Source: Synechococcus sp. AG-679-A04
GTDB taxonomy: Bacteria > Cyanobacteriota > Cyanobacteriia > PCC-6307 > Cyanobiaceae
Reading direction: 5' to 3'
Assembly (NCBI GenBank): GCA_003210775.1
Contig: QCUI01000005.1
Location: forward strand, 1-64,000
DNA: 64,000 nt
The position numbers were made by a program, and so were the translations under genes. Of the stretch, positions 9,509-18,439 are shown piece after piece. The notes under the pieces are model-generated. The model saw only the letters and a program-made list of their open reading frames with translations. It was not told the origin of the DNA and did not search any database. Every line of letters begins with the position of its first letter. Positions within the stretch are counted from its first letter, which is position 1.

Positions 9509-9976
9509 TTGGGTGTCGCCATGTTGGCTGCAACCATGGCGATGTTTGAATTCGGTGTTTCATTGACGGGGCAGCAGGGTCAGATGAGCCCCCCTCGCAG
9601 TTTGTATACCGGTGGAACGTCTGAGCAATATTCAGATCAGCTTTGGCTGAAACTTCTTAACGATACTCAATTCATTGATGTCATCGGTAGCGACCTCGCG
9701 TCGCAGTCATTGTGTGACCAGTTGATGTGTCGTATTAATGGGCTCGATCGTTCACGTTGCATTGGTAAGAATGCTTATCAGGAAGGATTTGATGAGCTTT
9801 CTGAATTTCAAGACACCTTGGTTGATGATTTAAGTCATCCCTTCCCGTCCGCATGTGTACTCAATAAGGGAGATCATCGTGTTCTAGTGGTGCCCAATCA
9901 AGATGAGCCGGCATCTCCCTATGGGCTTTATTCTTGCTTGACAACGAAAGGGCCTCTCTGTTCATTTGAGCAATGA
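9509..9976 (+). CDS. Small membrane-anchored pilus-locus protein
   Basis: A protein of about 155 residues with an N-terminal hydrophobic helix (GLGVAMLAATMAMFEFGVSL) and a polar exported domain containing several cysteines (SLCDQLMC, RCIGK, SACV, YSCLT, LCSFEQ). The frame is open from 9470, directly after the previous stop, so the start is uncertain: TTG 9509 or ATG 9521 are the likely choices. Its position between pilO-like and pilin-like genes and the single N-terminal helix suggest a minor-pilin or pilus-accessory role, but there is no clear prepilin cleavage motif. Confidence 0.55.
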   Translation: MGVAMLAATMAMFEFGVSLTGQQGQMSPPRSLYTGGTSEQYSDQLWLKLLNDTQFIDVIGSDLASQSLCDQLMCRINGLDRSRCIGKNAYQEGFDELSEFQDTLVDDLSHPFPSACVLNKGDHRVLVVPNQDEPASPYGLYSCLTTKGPLCSFEQ

Positions 9977-9991
9977 CTGGTAATTTGAATC

Positions 9992-10210
9992 ATGCTTGAT
10001 GCTGTGGTGGGTGCTGTTATTGCTGTTACTGCAACGACAGCATTGTTGTTGGCTCTTCAAGTCTCGGAGGAATCCTTGCAGCAAGCTGGGCGTCTGCCAT
10101 TGAATGCTGGAGAAATTGGTATCCTTCGCGATGCCGGTTATAACGTCGATGTGGATTCAGAAGATCGACTTGTGTTGGATTCTGATCTACGACAATTGCC
10201 TTCACAGTGA
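9992..10210 (+). CDS. Small pilin-like protein
   Basis: A 72-residue protein made of one long hydrophobic helix (about residues 3-24, MLDAVVGAVIAVTATTALLL) and a short acidic tail. The sequence resembles the mature N-terminal helix of a type IV pilin but starts almost at the cleavage point and lacks a leader with the G-F/M-xxxE motif; an in-frame stop at 9986 prevents extension. Its stop overlaps the start of the next gene. It may be a leaderless or truncated minor pilin. Confidence 0.5.
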   Translation: MLDAVVGAVIAVTATTALLLALQVSEESLQQAGRLPLNAGEIGILRDAGYNVDVDSEDRLVLDSDLRQLPSQ

Positions 10211-10788
10211 TGAAAAAGATGTCGACAATTTCAGTTTCATCCCAGGGAATGTCGCTGTTAGAGATGGTGGTAGCGATGTTGATGTTGGTGATGTTTACGG
10301 GTGTGGTTGTCGCAGTTTTAGGGGTCACTGCACGATTTGCTGGTGAAATAGAAAGTGGTGAGAAGGGATCCAATGGTGTTTTGATTAATCATCAGGAGAT
10401 TCAGATAGGCTTTGATCAACTCGCTCAAGTCCTGAGTCAGCCAGGTATCACGAAAGAGAGGTTGATGGGTATGAATCCAAAGAGTGGACAAAAACGGATT
10501 GCTTTCAGCTCTACTGCGGACCCTGATAATGCGTGTGCTCCTGCTGGTTCTGATCCACTCGCGTATTGGGGGTTGCCTGGACCTTCTTTGATATTCCCCT
10601 CTAATTACAGAATCTGTGTCTGGCAAACTGGATTGGTTGAGGCATCAATCAAGGATTTAGCGACTGATGGATGGCCTCAGAACAATGCAAAAGCTGGGAT
10701 TTATGTGCTTCAGGCCTTGCCCGAACGTTCCGATGCCGCCAATCTGCCTACAAGGCGTTTGTTTTGCCGACCGCGACCGTACTGCTGA
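10207..10788 (+). CDS. Minor pilin (prepilin-type N-terminus)
   Basis: A 193-residue prepilin. The leader ends at glycine in SVSSQG, followed by MSLLEMVVAMLMLVMF: cleavage after Gly with glutamate at mature position 5, the type III/IV pilin signature recognised by the prepilin peptidase PilD. The exported domain has cysteines at NACAPAG, RICVWQ, LFCRPRPYC. The GTG at 10207 or ATG at 10210 can be the start; either overlaps the upstream stop. Minor pilins prime assembly or sit at the pilus tip. Confidence 0.8.
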   Translation: MMKKMSTISVSSQGMSLLEMVVAMLMLVMFTGVVVAVLGVTARFAGEIESGEKGSNGVLINHQEIQIGFDQLAQVLSQPGITKERLMGMNPKSGQKRIAFSSTADPDNACAPAGSDPLAYWGLPGPSLIFPSNYRICVWQTGLVEASIKDLATDGWPQNNAKAGIYVLQALPERSDAANLPTRRLFCRPRPYC

Positions 10789-10791
10789 GCC

Positions 10792-12717
10792 ATGACGTCT
10801 GCATCTTTTGTTGGCAGTACTTTTTTCGGAATCGATCTCCGCAAGGTTTCAGAGCGCTTACAGGGAATGCGCCGTCAGGTCTCGAAGAGAGTGTTACTGC
10901 TTGAGTTTGATCGCTCTTCTCTCCGTCTGGCGGAAGCACGGTTTTTGGGCGGTGGTCTCCAGGTCGATCACCTGACCCGTTTTGATTTGCCCGAGGACGC
11001 ACTCGAACGAGGTGTTCCCCACGATCCAGTCAAGATGGGAGGCTTGATTAAGCAGCTATGTCGCGAGAAGCAGATCTCTGTGCATCGCTCTGCAGTTGTT
11101 CTACCCACGGAGGTGGCTTTTCAGCTTTTGATCGATTTACCAGCTGAATTACTTCCAGATCAAGCACGTGATTATTTGCTTGACCCTACGAATGGCCTGC
11201 AGATTCCTATTGCTTTAGGCCAGGCTGATTTTGATCTGCAGCCCACAATGTTGCCTGTTCTTCAGTCTGGCGATAAGCGGATGCAGACCTATCTGCTCAC
11301 TGCAATTCCCAGCAACCTTCTGGATCGGGTGATGGAGACTTTGCAGGTTGCTGAACTCGAACTTCAGGCTCTGGAAATTGGGGGAGTCAGTCAACTGCGC
11401 CTCATTGCAGCGGATTTACTGTTGATGAAGCAATCAGAAGTGCGGCTTGTCCTAGAGCTGAAGACCGAATGTACGCATTTCACCCTGGTGAGTTCTGCAG
11501 GCCCATTGTGTTTCGAACGACTTGCTGCAATCCGTGAGTTTCCTGATCCAGTCTTAACACAGGAACAGACCATTTCTGCTCTTGAAGAAGGTGTTCTTGC
11601 TGAGCAGATCAGTATCAATCAGGAGAACTATTTGGCAATCGGTGATCTTGATTTACGTGTTTTGGTTTCAGAGGTTAGTGATGCTTTGAAACGCTTCTCG
11701 AGTAATTGGTCAGGTTTTCGCTTGGTGGATATCATTCTTACTGGACGTAATAGTGCACACCCGTTTCTGCCAGCCTTATTGAAGGAAGAGTTTAATTGCT
11801 CAGTTCGTGCTTTGGAACCAAGTCTGTCTGCAGGGATTGAAGGCTTGCAATTTGACAATATTCTTGTCCAGAAAAGTTTGAATCGTCTTCTGGGCCTCGG
11901 CCTTGGTTTACTACCTTCTGATTACCTGCTGATGAGTCATGACTCTGAAGTCTCTGGAAATAGCGAATCAACTGAGGCTATTCCACTCGTTGATGTGACT
12001 CCAGGCTTAGTTAGTGTGCCTCGAGATCAGCAAACTGATGAGCACAAAATGTTTGATATTATGAAAGAAGAAATAGAGGATTCACACTTATCTAATTCTA
12101 GATTGGAAGGTGTTGTTGATGCAGGCCAGGAGCCTGATATGAGTCAGGCGATTACGAATGTTTCTCCAGCTGATGTTCCAGAGCAATGGTCCAATGTGAA
12201 TGTGAACTTATCCGCTGAATCAGCTTTGTCTGAGCCTTCTCAGGTTTTGCTAGATCCTGTGTTGATTCGGTCTTATTCTTTAGAGACTGACTCGGTTGAA
12301 TGGCCAACGATTCATGATTCTGATGCTGACGTGAGGGAGGAATCTCTGTCTCTAGTTCAAAGCTCAGAACACGATGATGCTTCTGACTCTGATGTATCGA
12401 GTGATGCTTTAGCCTCTTCCAGAACTAATCAATTAAATCTTAGTGCTCAGCAGTTACCCTCGAATGAAGCTTTAGAAAAAATCAGTCAGGACTCAATTGA
12501 TGTTCAAAATCCATTGAAACTTGAACAGGAGATGCAATGGCCCTCGATTGGCGATATTGGCATGAGTGATGATCTCCTCCAAGAGGCTCAACCGGTCAAT
12601 AGTCCTTCAGGGCCATTGCCTGGTCATGAAGAAGAAGCAAGTGAATCCCCCAATAGTAAGAAAGATGAAGGTAGAGAAACACTGCTAGGCGAATTGAAAT
12701 TTAGTGATGAAGCCTGA
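10792..12717 (+). CDS. PilM-like protein with long acidic C-terminal extension (second set)
   Basis: A 641-residue protein. Residues about 30-380 read as a PilM-type actin-fold ATPase: KRVLLLEFDRSSLRLAEA matches the opening strand motif, and the conserved C-terminal subdomain with RFSSNWSGFRLVDIILTGR is present. From about residue 385 there is a roughly 255-residue tail rich in Ser, Asp and Glu with no predicted fold. PilM proteins are usually about 350 residues, so the tail is an unusual addition. It starts 4 bases after the minor pilin gene and ends convergent with pilC, completing a second M/N/O set. Confidence 0.75.
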   Translation: MTSASFVGSTFFGIDLRKVSERLQGMRRQVSKRVLLLEFDRSSLRLAEARFLGGGLQVDHLTRFDLPEDALERGVPHDPVKMGGLIKQLCREKQISVHRSAVVLPTEVAFQLLIDLPAELLPDQARDYLLDPTNGLQIPIALGQADFDLQPTMLPVLQSGDKRMQTYLLTAIPSNLLDRVMETLQVAELELQALEIGGVSQLRLIAADLLLMKQSEVRLVLELKTECTHFTLVSSAGPLCFERLAAIREFPDPVLTQEQTISALEEGVLAEQISINQENYLAIGDLDLRVLVSEVSDALKRFSSNWSGFRLVDIILTGRNSAHPFLPALLKEEFNCSVRALEPSLSAGIEGLQFDNILVQKSLNRLLGLGLGLLPSDYLLMSHDSEVSGNSESTEAIPLVDVTPGLVSVPRDQQTDEHKMFDIMKEEIEDSHLSNSRLEGVVDAGQEPDMSQAITNVSPADVPEQWSNVNVNLSAESALSEPSQVLLDPVLIRSYSLETDSVEWPTIHDSDADVREESLSLVQSSEHDDASDSDVSSDALASSRTNQLNLSAQQLPSNEALEKISQDSIDVQNPLKLEQEMQWPSIGDIGMSDDLLQEAQPVNSPSGPLPGHEEEASESPNSKKDEGRETLLGELKFSDEA

Positions 12718-12733
12718 CAGGTTGGCAATTCAT

Positions 12734-13909
12734 TTATTTCCCGAAATTTTTAATGAGACCGAACATCGGCAAGTAGAGAGAGATAACGATCGTCCCAACA
12801 ATACCTGCAACCACAAAAATAACAGCAGGCTCCATAGCTTTGGTTAGTGAGCTAACCGTTGATTCGACCTCTCTCTTGTAGAAAATTGCCAGCTTTTCAA
12901 GCATGAAACTGAGCTGCCCAGTCTCCTCGCCAATTTTGATCATTGAAATGACAAGTTTTGGGAAGACCTGACTTTGTGCTAATGAATAATTGAGTTCTTG
13001 TCCTTGGATCACAAGGTTAATGCCACGACGAATTGTTGTACGAATGCGTTCGTTGGAGCTGGCTGAGATACATCGCTCTAAGCCATCTACAACAGGAATT
13101 CCTGAATTCACTAGAGTAGCTAAAGTGTCGCACATTCCTGCCATTTCTGAGCGCAGAATTAGATCACCGAAGAGCGGAACTTTAAAGACTGCTGTATCGA
13201 TCCATAGCCGCCCAGCTTTGCTGGAATAAATACTGCGAAAGCCAAAGAAAAGAGCCATCAGAACTACAGGAGCTCCAATGGCAAACTGTATTGAGGTCAC
13301 CAATTGAGACAGGTTGAGCATGAATGAGGTTAATGCCGGAAGATCCGCTCCCATGCCATCAAACATATTCTTGAATCTCGGCACGACGAAGATCAGCAGA
13401 GCAAGACTGACTGAACTGGCCAGCAGGAAGACCAAGCCTGGATAAACCAGTGCACCGATGATCTGACCACGAATCTTTGCTTGCTCTTCCATGAGCAGAG
13501 CGATTCTTTCCAGCACTTGATCAAGGATTCCCCCTGTCTCGCCTGCTTCAATCAGGCCTACGGTGATTGGTGCGAAGACTTTCGGGTATTGGCGAAGTGA
13601 GAGTGATAGTTCTTCACCAGCACTGAGTCTTGCGGAAATACGCATCACACAATTCGCAAGTTTTTTGTTGCTCATGTTTTCAGCGATGAGCGTCATGCCT
13701 TGGGCAAGTGAGACTCCACTTTGGAGAATCACAGCCAGTTGGCGAAAAAAAACAAGCAGGTCCTTTTGTGGAACTTTCAGGTTTTGTGGTGCTGGTTGTC
13801 CCCCAAGCAGATTGTTGAGTAATCCTTCCTTTCCAGGATTTTTCGTCGTTTTGGTAATGCTTTTCTCTTGTGTAGAGATCTTCGCTGGATGGTCTCCGTA
13901 GCTTGCCAT
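12734..13909 (-). CDS. pilC: Type IV pilus inner-membrane platform protein
   Basis: GspF/PilC family platform protein of 391 residues, on which the PilB and PilT motors act. Two repeated cytoplasmic helical domains are visible (LLVFFRQLAVILQSGVSLAQG near residue 50 and SEMAGMCDTLATLVNSGIPV near 255), each followed by hydrophobic segments, with a final helix at about 360-385. GETGGILDQVLERIA and GEETGQLSFMLEKLA are the matched conserved motifs of the two repeats. It is the last gene of the pilA-pilin-pilB-pilT-pilC unit, 3 bases after pilT. Confidence 0.93.
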   Translation of the reverse strand: MASYGDHPAKISTQEKSITKTTKNPGKEGLLNNLLGGQPAPQNLKVPQKDLLVFFRQLAVILQSGVSLAQGMTLIAENMSNKKLANCVMRISARLSAGEELSLSLRQYPKVFAPITVGLIEAGETGGILDQVLERIALLMEEQAKIRGQIIGALVYPGLVFLLASSVSLALLIFVVPRFKNMFDGMGADLPALTSFMLNLSQLVTSIQFAIGAPVVLMALFFGFRSIYSSKAGRLWIDTAVFKVPLFGDLILRSEMAGMCDTLATLVNSGIPVVDGLERCISASSNERIRTTIRRGINLVIQGQELNYSLAQSQVFPKLVISMIKIGEETGQLSFMLEKLAIFYKREVESTVSSLTKAMEPAVIFVVAGIVGTIVISLYLPMFGLIKNFGK

Positions 13910-13912
13910 CGA

Positions 13913-14977
13913 TTATTGCTCTGCTTGAAGTAGTGCCTTGGGGTTGGATGCCTTGCTGATGGCTTCCTGTTGAGTAATCGTTTCATTCTCTACGAGTTTC
14001 TGTAAGCATTGTTCCAGTGTGTTCATTCCTTCCTTGCTCCCCGTTTGAAGTTGGGAATAGATCTGACTGACTTTTCGCTCTCTGATCAAATTTGCGATGG
14101 CCGGTGTATTAATCAGGAGTTCATAGGCAAGTGAACGTTTGCCTGAGGTGTTTTTACACAGTGTTTGAGACATGATTCCCACAAGTGATGTGGAAACCTG
14201 AAGCCGTGCTTGCTCCTGTTGTTCACCTGGGAATACATCAACGATTCGTTCAACTGTTTTTGCTGCTGATGCTGTGTGCAACGTGCCAAGCACTAGGTGA
14301 CCTGTCTCAGCTGCAGTGATGGCAAGCTGGATCGTCTCCAGATCTCTCATCTCACCGATGTAGATAACATCAGGGTCTTCTCGTAGTGCTGCTCGTAACG
14401 CTGAAGCAAAGGATTGCGTATCGCGCTTGACCTCGCGCTGGTGAATAATTGAATGCTTGGAGTGGGTAAATTCAAATTCAATTGGATCTTCAATCGTGAG
14501 GATATGGCGTTTCTGTGTTTCGAGGATGCAGTTGATGAATGCTGCCAAGGTGGTCGATTTCCCTGATCCAGTTGGTCCAGTGCAAAGCACCAGACCTCTG
14601 TTTTTGCTCGTCAGGTCAATCAATGGTTGAGGTAGTCCAAGATCTTCCCACCGCGGCAAGTCGTCTGGAAGAATACGGAGTGTCAGGCAGCGCTTGTTGT
14701 TCGCTACATAGACATTGATGCGGATTCTTGATAACCCCTCCAGTCCTATTGATGTGTCGAGATCACCGCTTTTCTTGTAGGCCTCAAGTTTTTCGTCACT
14801 GAGAAGTTCGCTCAGGAGTTGATCCATCGCCTGCTGGCTGAGCACATTGTCCAGAATGCGAATATCGGAGTTCACCCGGATCGCAATTGGCGATCCTTCT
14901 TCCAGGTGAATATCGGACGAGCCCGCCTGGATGGCAAATTGAACAATCTGTCGTGCCAGTTGCATAATAATTCTCAA
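13913..14977 (-). CDS. pilT: Type IV pilus retraction ATPase
   Basis: Hexameric AAA-like ATPase of 354 residues that powers pilus retraction. Visible motifs are Walker A GPTGSGKSTT near residue 135, the Asp box LTIEDPIEFEF, Walker B EDPDVIYIGEMRD, the His box GHLVLGTLHTASA, and AIANLIRE, close to the AIRNLIRE motif specific to PilT. Lies between pilB and pilC on the same strand with 2-3 base gaps, so it is in the pilin operon. A retraction motor is expected for DNA uptake pili and twitching. Confidence 0.95.
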   Translation of the reverse strand: MRIIMQLARQIVQFAIQAGSSDIHLEEGSPIAIRVNSDIRILDNVLSQQAMDQLLSELLSDEKLEAYKKSGDLDTSIGLEGLSRIRINVYVANNKRCLTLRILPDDLPRWEDLGLPQPLIDLTSKNRGLVLCTGPTGSGKSTTLAAFINCILETQKRHILTIEDPIEFEFTHSKHSIIHQREVKRDTQSFASALRAALREDPDVIYIGEMRDLETIQLAITAAETGHLVLGTLHTASAAKTVERIVDVFPGEQQEQARLQVSTSLVGIMSQTLCKNTSGKRSLAYELLINTPAIANLIRERKVSQIYSQLQTGSKEGMNTLEQCLQKLVENETITQQEAISKASNPKALLQAEQ

Positions 14978-14979
14978 TA

Positions 14980-16620
14980 CTATTTCTTGTTTTCAGTATT
15001 GCATATTTTTTTCAATTCAGAAACAGTTGTGAGTTCTTTTTTGATCAAATCAACTGCATATGCTTTAAGAGTTATCATTCCGTTTAGTACCGCTATTTCT
15101 TCGATTTCTCTAGTGGTTTTGCCTTTCTTGATGGCGTCTTGTACATAGTCGCCTACATGCATTAATTCATAAGTGCCAATTCGGCCTTTGTAGCCACTGC
15201 CCTCGCAACGCGTGCAGAGTGATCCATCTTCTTTCCGTTTCTGTTTTTCATCACTGTTCAGCACTGTGGCTTCACGAACAGTAGTCCCTTGTCTGATGCC
15301 TGTGAACAGACTCTCAGACTCATTAATCGGGCGATTTGTGCTGCACTCGGGACAGACTTTTCTTAGTAATCGTTGTGCTAAAACCCCTCGAAGTGAGGAA
15401 TTGAGTTTATAGCTGGGAACTTCCATATCCATCAATCGCGTCAGTGAACTTGAAGCCGTGTTTGCGTGTAATGTCGTGAAAACAAGGTGACCGGTTTCAG
15501 CTGCATCCATTGATGCATCTGCAGTCTCAGGGTCTCGTGTTTCGCCAATCAATATTACATCAGGGTCCGAACGAAGAAAAGTCCTCAAGAGTGTGGCGAA
15601 AGTCTGCCCCTTTGCGCGTACAACCTCGGTTTGTTGAATATTACCGCCCAAATCATATTCAATTGGATCTTCTGCGGTTAATATTTTTGCCTCGCCTGTA
15701 TCTTTTTCACGCAACGCTGATGCAATAGTTGTTGATTTCCCTGACCCAGTCGGGCCCGATACAATAACGATGCCATTCGGTTCGTTAATTATTTTGCGAA
15801 GACCATCTCGTACGTTCTCATTATTTATTAAGTAGTCAAGGCTGAGCATGTCTGTGCTGCTATTCAATATTCTCATGACCATCATTTCTCCATACTTGCC
15901 GGGCACTGTTACGCAGCGGAATTCCATTGCCTGTCCCTCAAAGCGTCGTTTGATTTTTCCATCCTGTGAAGCGCGTCGTTCTGCAATATCCATGCGCGCC
16001 ATGTTCTTGAGGCAAGCTATTAATTTCTTTCCTGCAGATCGCTGTATCGTCACGTATTTCTGCATAACTCCATCCCGTCTGAGCCGAATGTTGTAATTAT
16101 CCTGTCTCGGTTCAATGTGGATGTCCGACACGTCAGATCGGCAGGAGTGAATCAGTATTTTGGCCGCTGCCTGTTGAATTTTGCTGCCTAGCATTTCAGT
16201 CGATAAGTCTTCTGTTTGCTCTTCAGCGATCTCTTCTTCACTATCATCAAAGTCAAAGTTAAACCCGTTGCCGTCTTCGTCGGCTTTGTTGAGTGCATCT
16301 AAAATCTCATCATCGCTGAAATCCGTTGTTGAAATGCTGTCGCCGCTAATCAGCCGTTCTTGAGCCGCTTGGTCGAGCAGTGCCTGGATTTCATCTGCAG
16401 GTTTTTCAACAAGCTGGCATTCAAATCCATTCTCGGAAACACGCTTTTTGATGAAATCTCCAATGGTTGCCAGATATCTGAAGCTGCCGATTGCGATAAT
16501 TAGCTTTGTAGGGCTCGGCGGAAGACTTGCTTCTGTTTGTATAGGTACAACAAGATTTTCTCTACACCACTGAAGAGAAAAAATTTGATCAACGAGTTGT
16601 CTGGTTTGGCTTGAGTTCAT
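14980..16620 (-). CDS. pilB: Type IV pilus extension ATPase
   Basis: GspE/PilB family extension motor of 546 residues. An N-terminal domain contains a very acidic stretch (residues about 115-140). The ATPase core has Walker A GPTGSGKSTTIA, Walker B SDPDVILIGETRD and His box GHLVFTTLHANTA. A zinc-binding tetracysteine unit is present (CPEC near residue 425 and CTRC near 470), as in PilB and not PilT. It begins 14 bases after the large pilin gene. Confidence 0.95.
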   Translation of the reverse strand: MNSSQTRQLVDQIFSLQWCRENLVVPIQTEASLPPSPTKLIIAIGSFRYLATIGDFIKKRVSENGFECQLVEKPADEIQALLDQAAQERLISGDSISTTDFSDDEILDALNKADEDGNGFNFDFDDSEEEIAEEQTEDLSTEMLGSKIQQAAAKILIHSCRSDVSDIHIEPRQDNYNIRLRRDGVMQKYVTIQRSAGKKLIACLKNMARMDIAERRASQDGKIKRRFEGQAMEFRCVTVPGKYGEMMVMRILNSSTDMLSLDYLINNENVRDGLRKIINEPNGIVIVSGPTGSGKSTTIASALREKDTGEAKILTAEDPIEYDLGGNIQQTEVVRAKGQTFATLLRTFLRSDPDVILIGETRDPETADASMDAAETGHLVFTTLHANTASSSLTRLMDMEVPSYKLNSSLRGVLAQRLLRKVCPECSTNRPINESESLFTGIRQGTTVREATVLNSDEKQKRKEDGSLCTRCEGSGYKGRIGTYELMHVGDYVQDAIKKGKTTREIEEIAVLNGMITLKAYAVDLIKKELTTVSELKKICNTENKK

Positions 16621-16634
16621 TTTGAGTTAATCCA

Positions 16635-17897
16635 TCAAACGCATTCGCACCAAAAGTCTGTTCCGCTGGAATCGCAAAGATTCTTACTCCTCGGTCTGCA
16701 TGGAGGCGTCCCGCAGTCAGTGCCTTGATAATCAGCTTCCGAAGTAAGAATTTTTTGACTGCACATCCAAACTGTTTCCCCACATTTTCCGGGTCCAGCA
16801 ACCCCAGAATATTCCCCTTTGTGATTGTTTTTTCTAGCATTTTCCCTGTCGGCCAAGCACCTTGCCTCTGCATTATTGGCGACACAAGTATCCCAATTGT
16901 CCTGCGAGAGTTGATCTTTGCCTCCGCAGAAATAGTGATTTTTGTCGCCGCAGTAAGGCAGCTTTGTGACTTTCACCTCGTTAATACTTTTATTGACTTC
17001 GTCGCTGCACATCAGCCCTCGCCATTCGGTGGCTGATGCAACTTCTGTTCCTTTATGGAACCAGAATTCTTGAGACCCACATTCTGTGAAGGTGATTGGG
17101 CTTTCCTCTGGATTGGTGAAGGGCGGTGACTGTTGTCTCAAGCCCTCAACCTTTTCGGTGCAGATCCTTCCGTATTTCGCTTCCAGTGCTTTGTTGTAAT
17201 CCTCTTTTGTGTAGCCAACAATCGTGCCGTCGAGGGCGTAGACCTTGCGACTGCAGCCGTTGGTTGTACATGTTGAACTCACCACCTTTGGCGGCCTAGA
17301 GGGGCACGCGCTGTCAGCCGATGGATTCCATCGGTTGACGGGACCATTGCCGTTGGAATTCATCCATTTGCTGTAATCATCCTCGCATTTTGTTTTGGCA
17401 TCCTGAATTTTCTTGTTATAAGCAACAAGTTCTTTTAGCTCTTCGTCTTGTTTGCAATTATCACCTGCCCAATTTTCGCAGGAATTAAGGCTGCCTTCGT
17501 CACTTGTGGTTGGCGTTGCGATTTTGGTCACCCGACCTTTTGTAATAGCGAAGCCAATTGGAAAACGAAGTTCGTCTTTTCCGTTTGTGGGGGTTAGCTG
17601 CAAATAGGAGCAATTTTTTGCGCCTGGATCAATCTTGTAGCCAATTGAACTGAGTTTTTTGTCAGAAAGGATATTGGTGTCGATCTCGTCTTTGTTTGAG
17701 CTCTCCAGCCTACTTTTTTGCAGGCAGTCTGCCGCGGCTGTATTCAATAGCGCCTTGACCTCATCAATATTGTTGAAGTCAAAAATTCTCATCACATTGG
17801 GAATGGCCAGGCTTGAGAGAATGCTCAGCCCGGCCAGGACAACGATCAATTCAAGTATTGTGAATCCGTCGGTTGATTTTCTCGTTGAAGGACTCAC
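16635..17897 (-). CDS. Very large cysteine-rich type IV pilin
   Basis: A prepilin of about 420 residues, roughly two to three times the size of ordinary pilins. The leader ends KSTDG and the mature helix begins FTILELIVVLAGLSILSSL, with Glu at position 5. The exported domain has about 22 cysteines, an even number, clustered in the last 250 residues and continuing to the very C-terminus (FWCECV). It is translationally coupled to pilA: GTG at 17897 overlaps the pilA TGA by 4 bases; a TTG at 17900 is also possible. It may be a second structural subunit or a tip adhesin. Neighbouring DsbA-like oxidase could form its disulfides. Confidence 0.88.
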   Translation of the reverse strand: MSPSTRKSTDGFTILELIVVLAGLSILSSLAIPNVMRIFDFNNIDEVKALLNTAAADCLQKSRLESSNKDEIDTNILSDKKLSSIGYKIDPGAKNCSYLQLTPTNGKDELRFPIGFAITKGRVTKIATPTTSDEGSLNSCENWAGDNCKQDEELKELVAYNKKIQDAKTKCEDDYSKWMNSNGNGPVNRWNPSADSACPSRPPKVVSSTCTTNGCSRKVYALDGTIVGYTKEDYNKALEAKYGRICTEKVEGLRQQSPPFTNPEESPITFTECGSQEFWFHKGTEVASATEWRGLMCSDEVNKSINEVKVTKLPYCGDKNHYFCGGKDQLSQDNWDTCVANNAEARCLADRENARKNNHKGEYSGVAGPGKCGETVWMCSQKILTSEADYQGTDCGTPPCRPRSKNLCDSSGTDFWCECV

Positions 17898-18349
17898 CAA
17901 ACAGAGCCTTTGCAGCCGTATTCGCCGTCATTTGCTTTGCGCTTATCACAGGTTTTTTCTCCTGAATAAGTATCAATCGTGTATGTGGGAATGGTGTCTG
18001 CGGCTGGTGTGAACTTTAAAAGTAGAGAGCCTGATGTGGTCGGGCAAGTTTGTTTGCTTGTTTTATCAAAAACCCCACCATTAATGTTGGGAGGTGTGAA
18101 TTCGCCCGTTTTCCCACGTGTCCTGGCGACCGCGCATTCTGTGGTCGCGTCCACTAAGTACTTTTTACCCGCTCCAGCTGCGGCATCATCTGTCACACCT
18201 TGGAAATTCGGCAGCGCTACAACGATCAAAACAGCAAGAACTGCAACCACAACGACCAGCTCGATCAGCGAGAACCCTTTTTCGCCTAGTTTGCGGCTAA
18301 GGGCTCGCTGGGTGCGGGGTTTGCGGAGGTAGGCCTGAAGGAGGCTCAT
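17894..18349 (-). CDS. pilA: Major type IV pilin
   Basis: A 151-residue prepilin with a 25-residue basic leader ending GEKG, cleavage before FSLIELVVVVAVLAVLIVVALP, and Glu at mature position 5. The globular domain has four cysteines (TECAV, QTCPT, KTCDK, YGCKG) that can make two disulfides. It is the first gene of the minus-strand pilus unit (pilA, large pilin, pilB, pilT, pilC), and the promoter must lie in the 90-base gap to the divergent aminotransferase gene. Size and position indicate the main fibre subunit. Confidence 0.93.
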   Translation of the reverse strand: MSLLQAYLRKPRTQRALSRKLGEKGFSLIELVVVVAVLAVLIVVALPNFQGVTDDAAAGAGKKYLVDATTECAVARTRGKTGEFTPPNINGGVFDKTSKQTCPTTSGSLLLKFTPAADTIPTYTIDTYSGEKTCDKRKANDGEYGCKGSVW

Positions 18350-18439
18350 AGCAAAAAAATCGTTACCTCGTCATTTTGATGTGCTAACGCTCTTTCAAGC
18401 AACCATCTCGGTTGTTTTCGCGTAACTATTTGTCGAACG

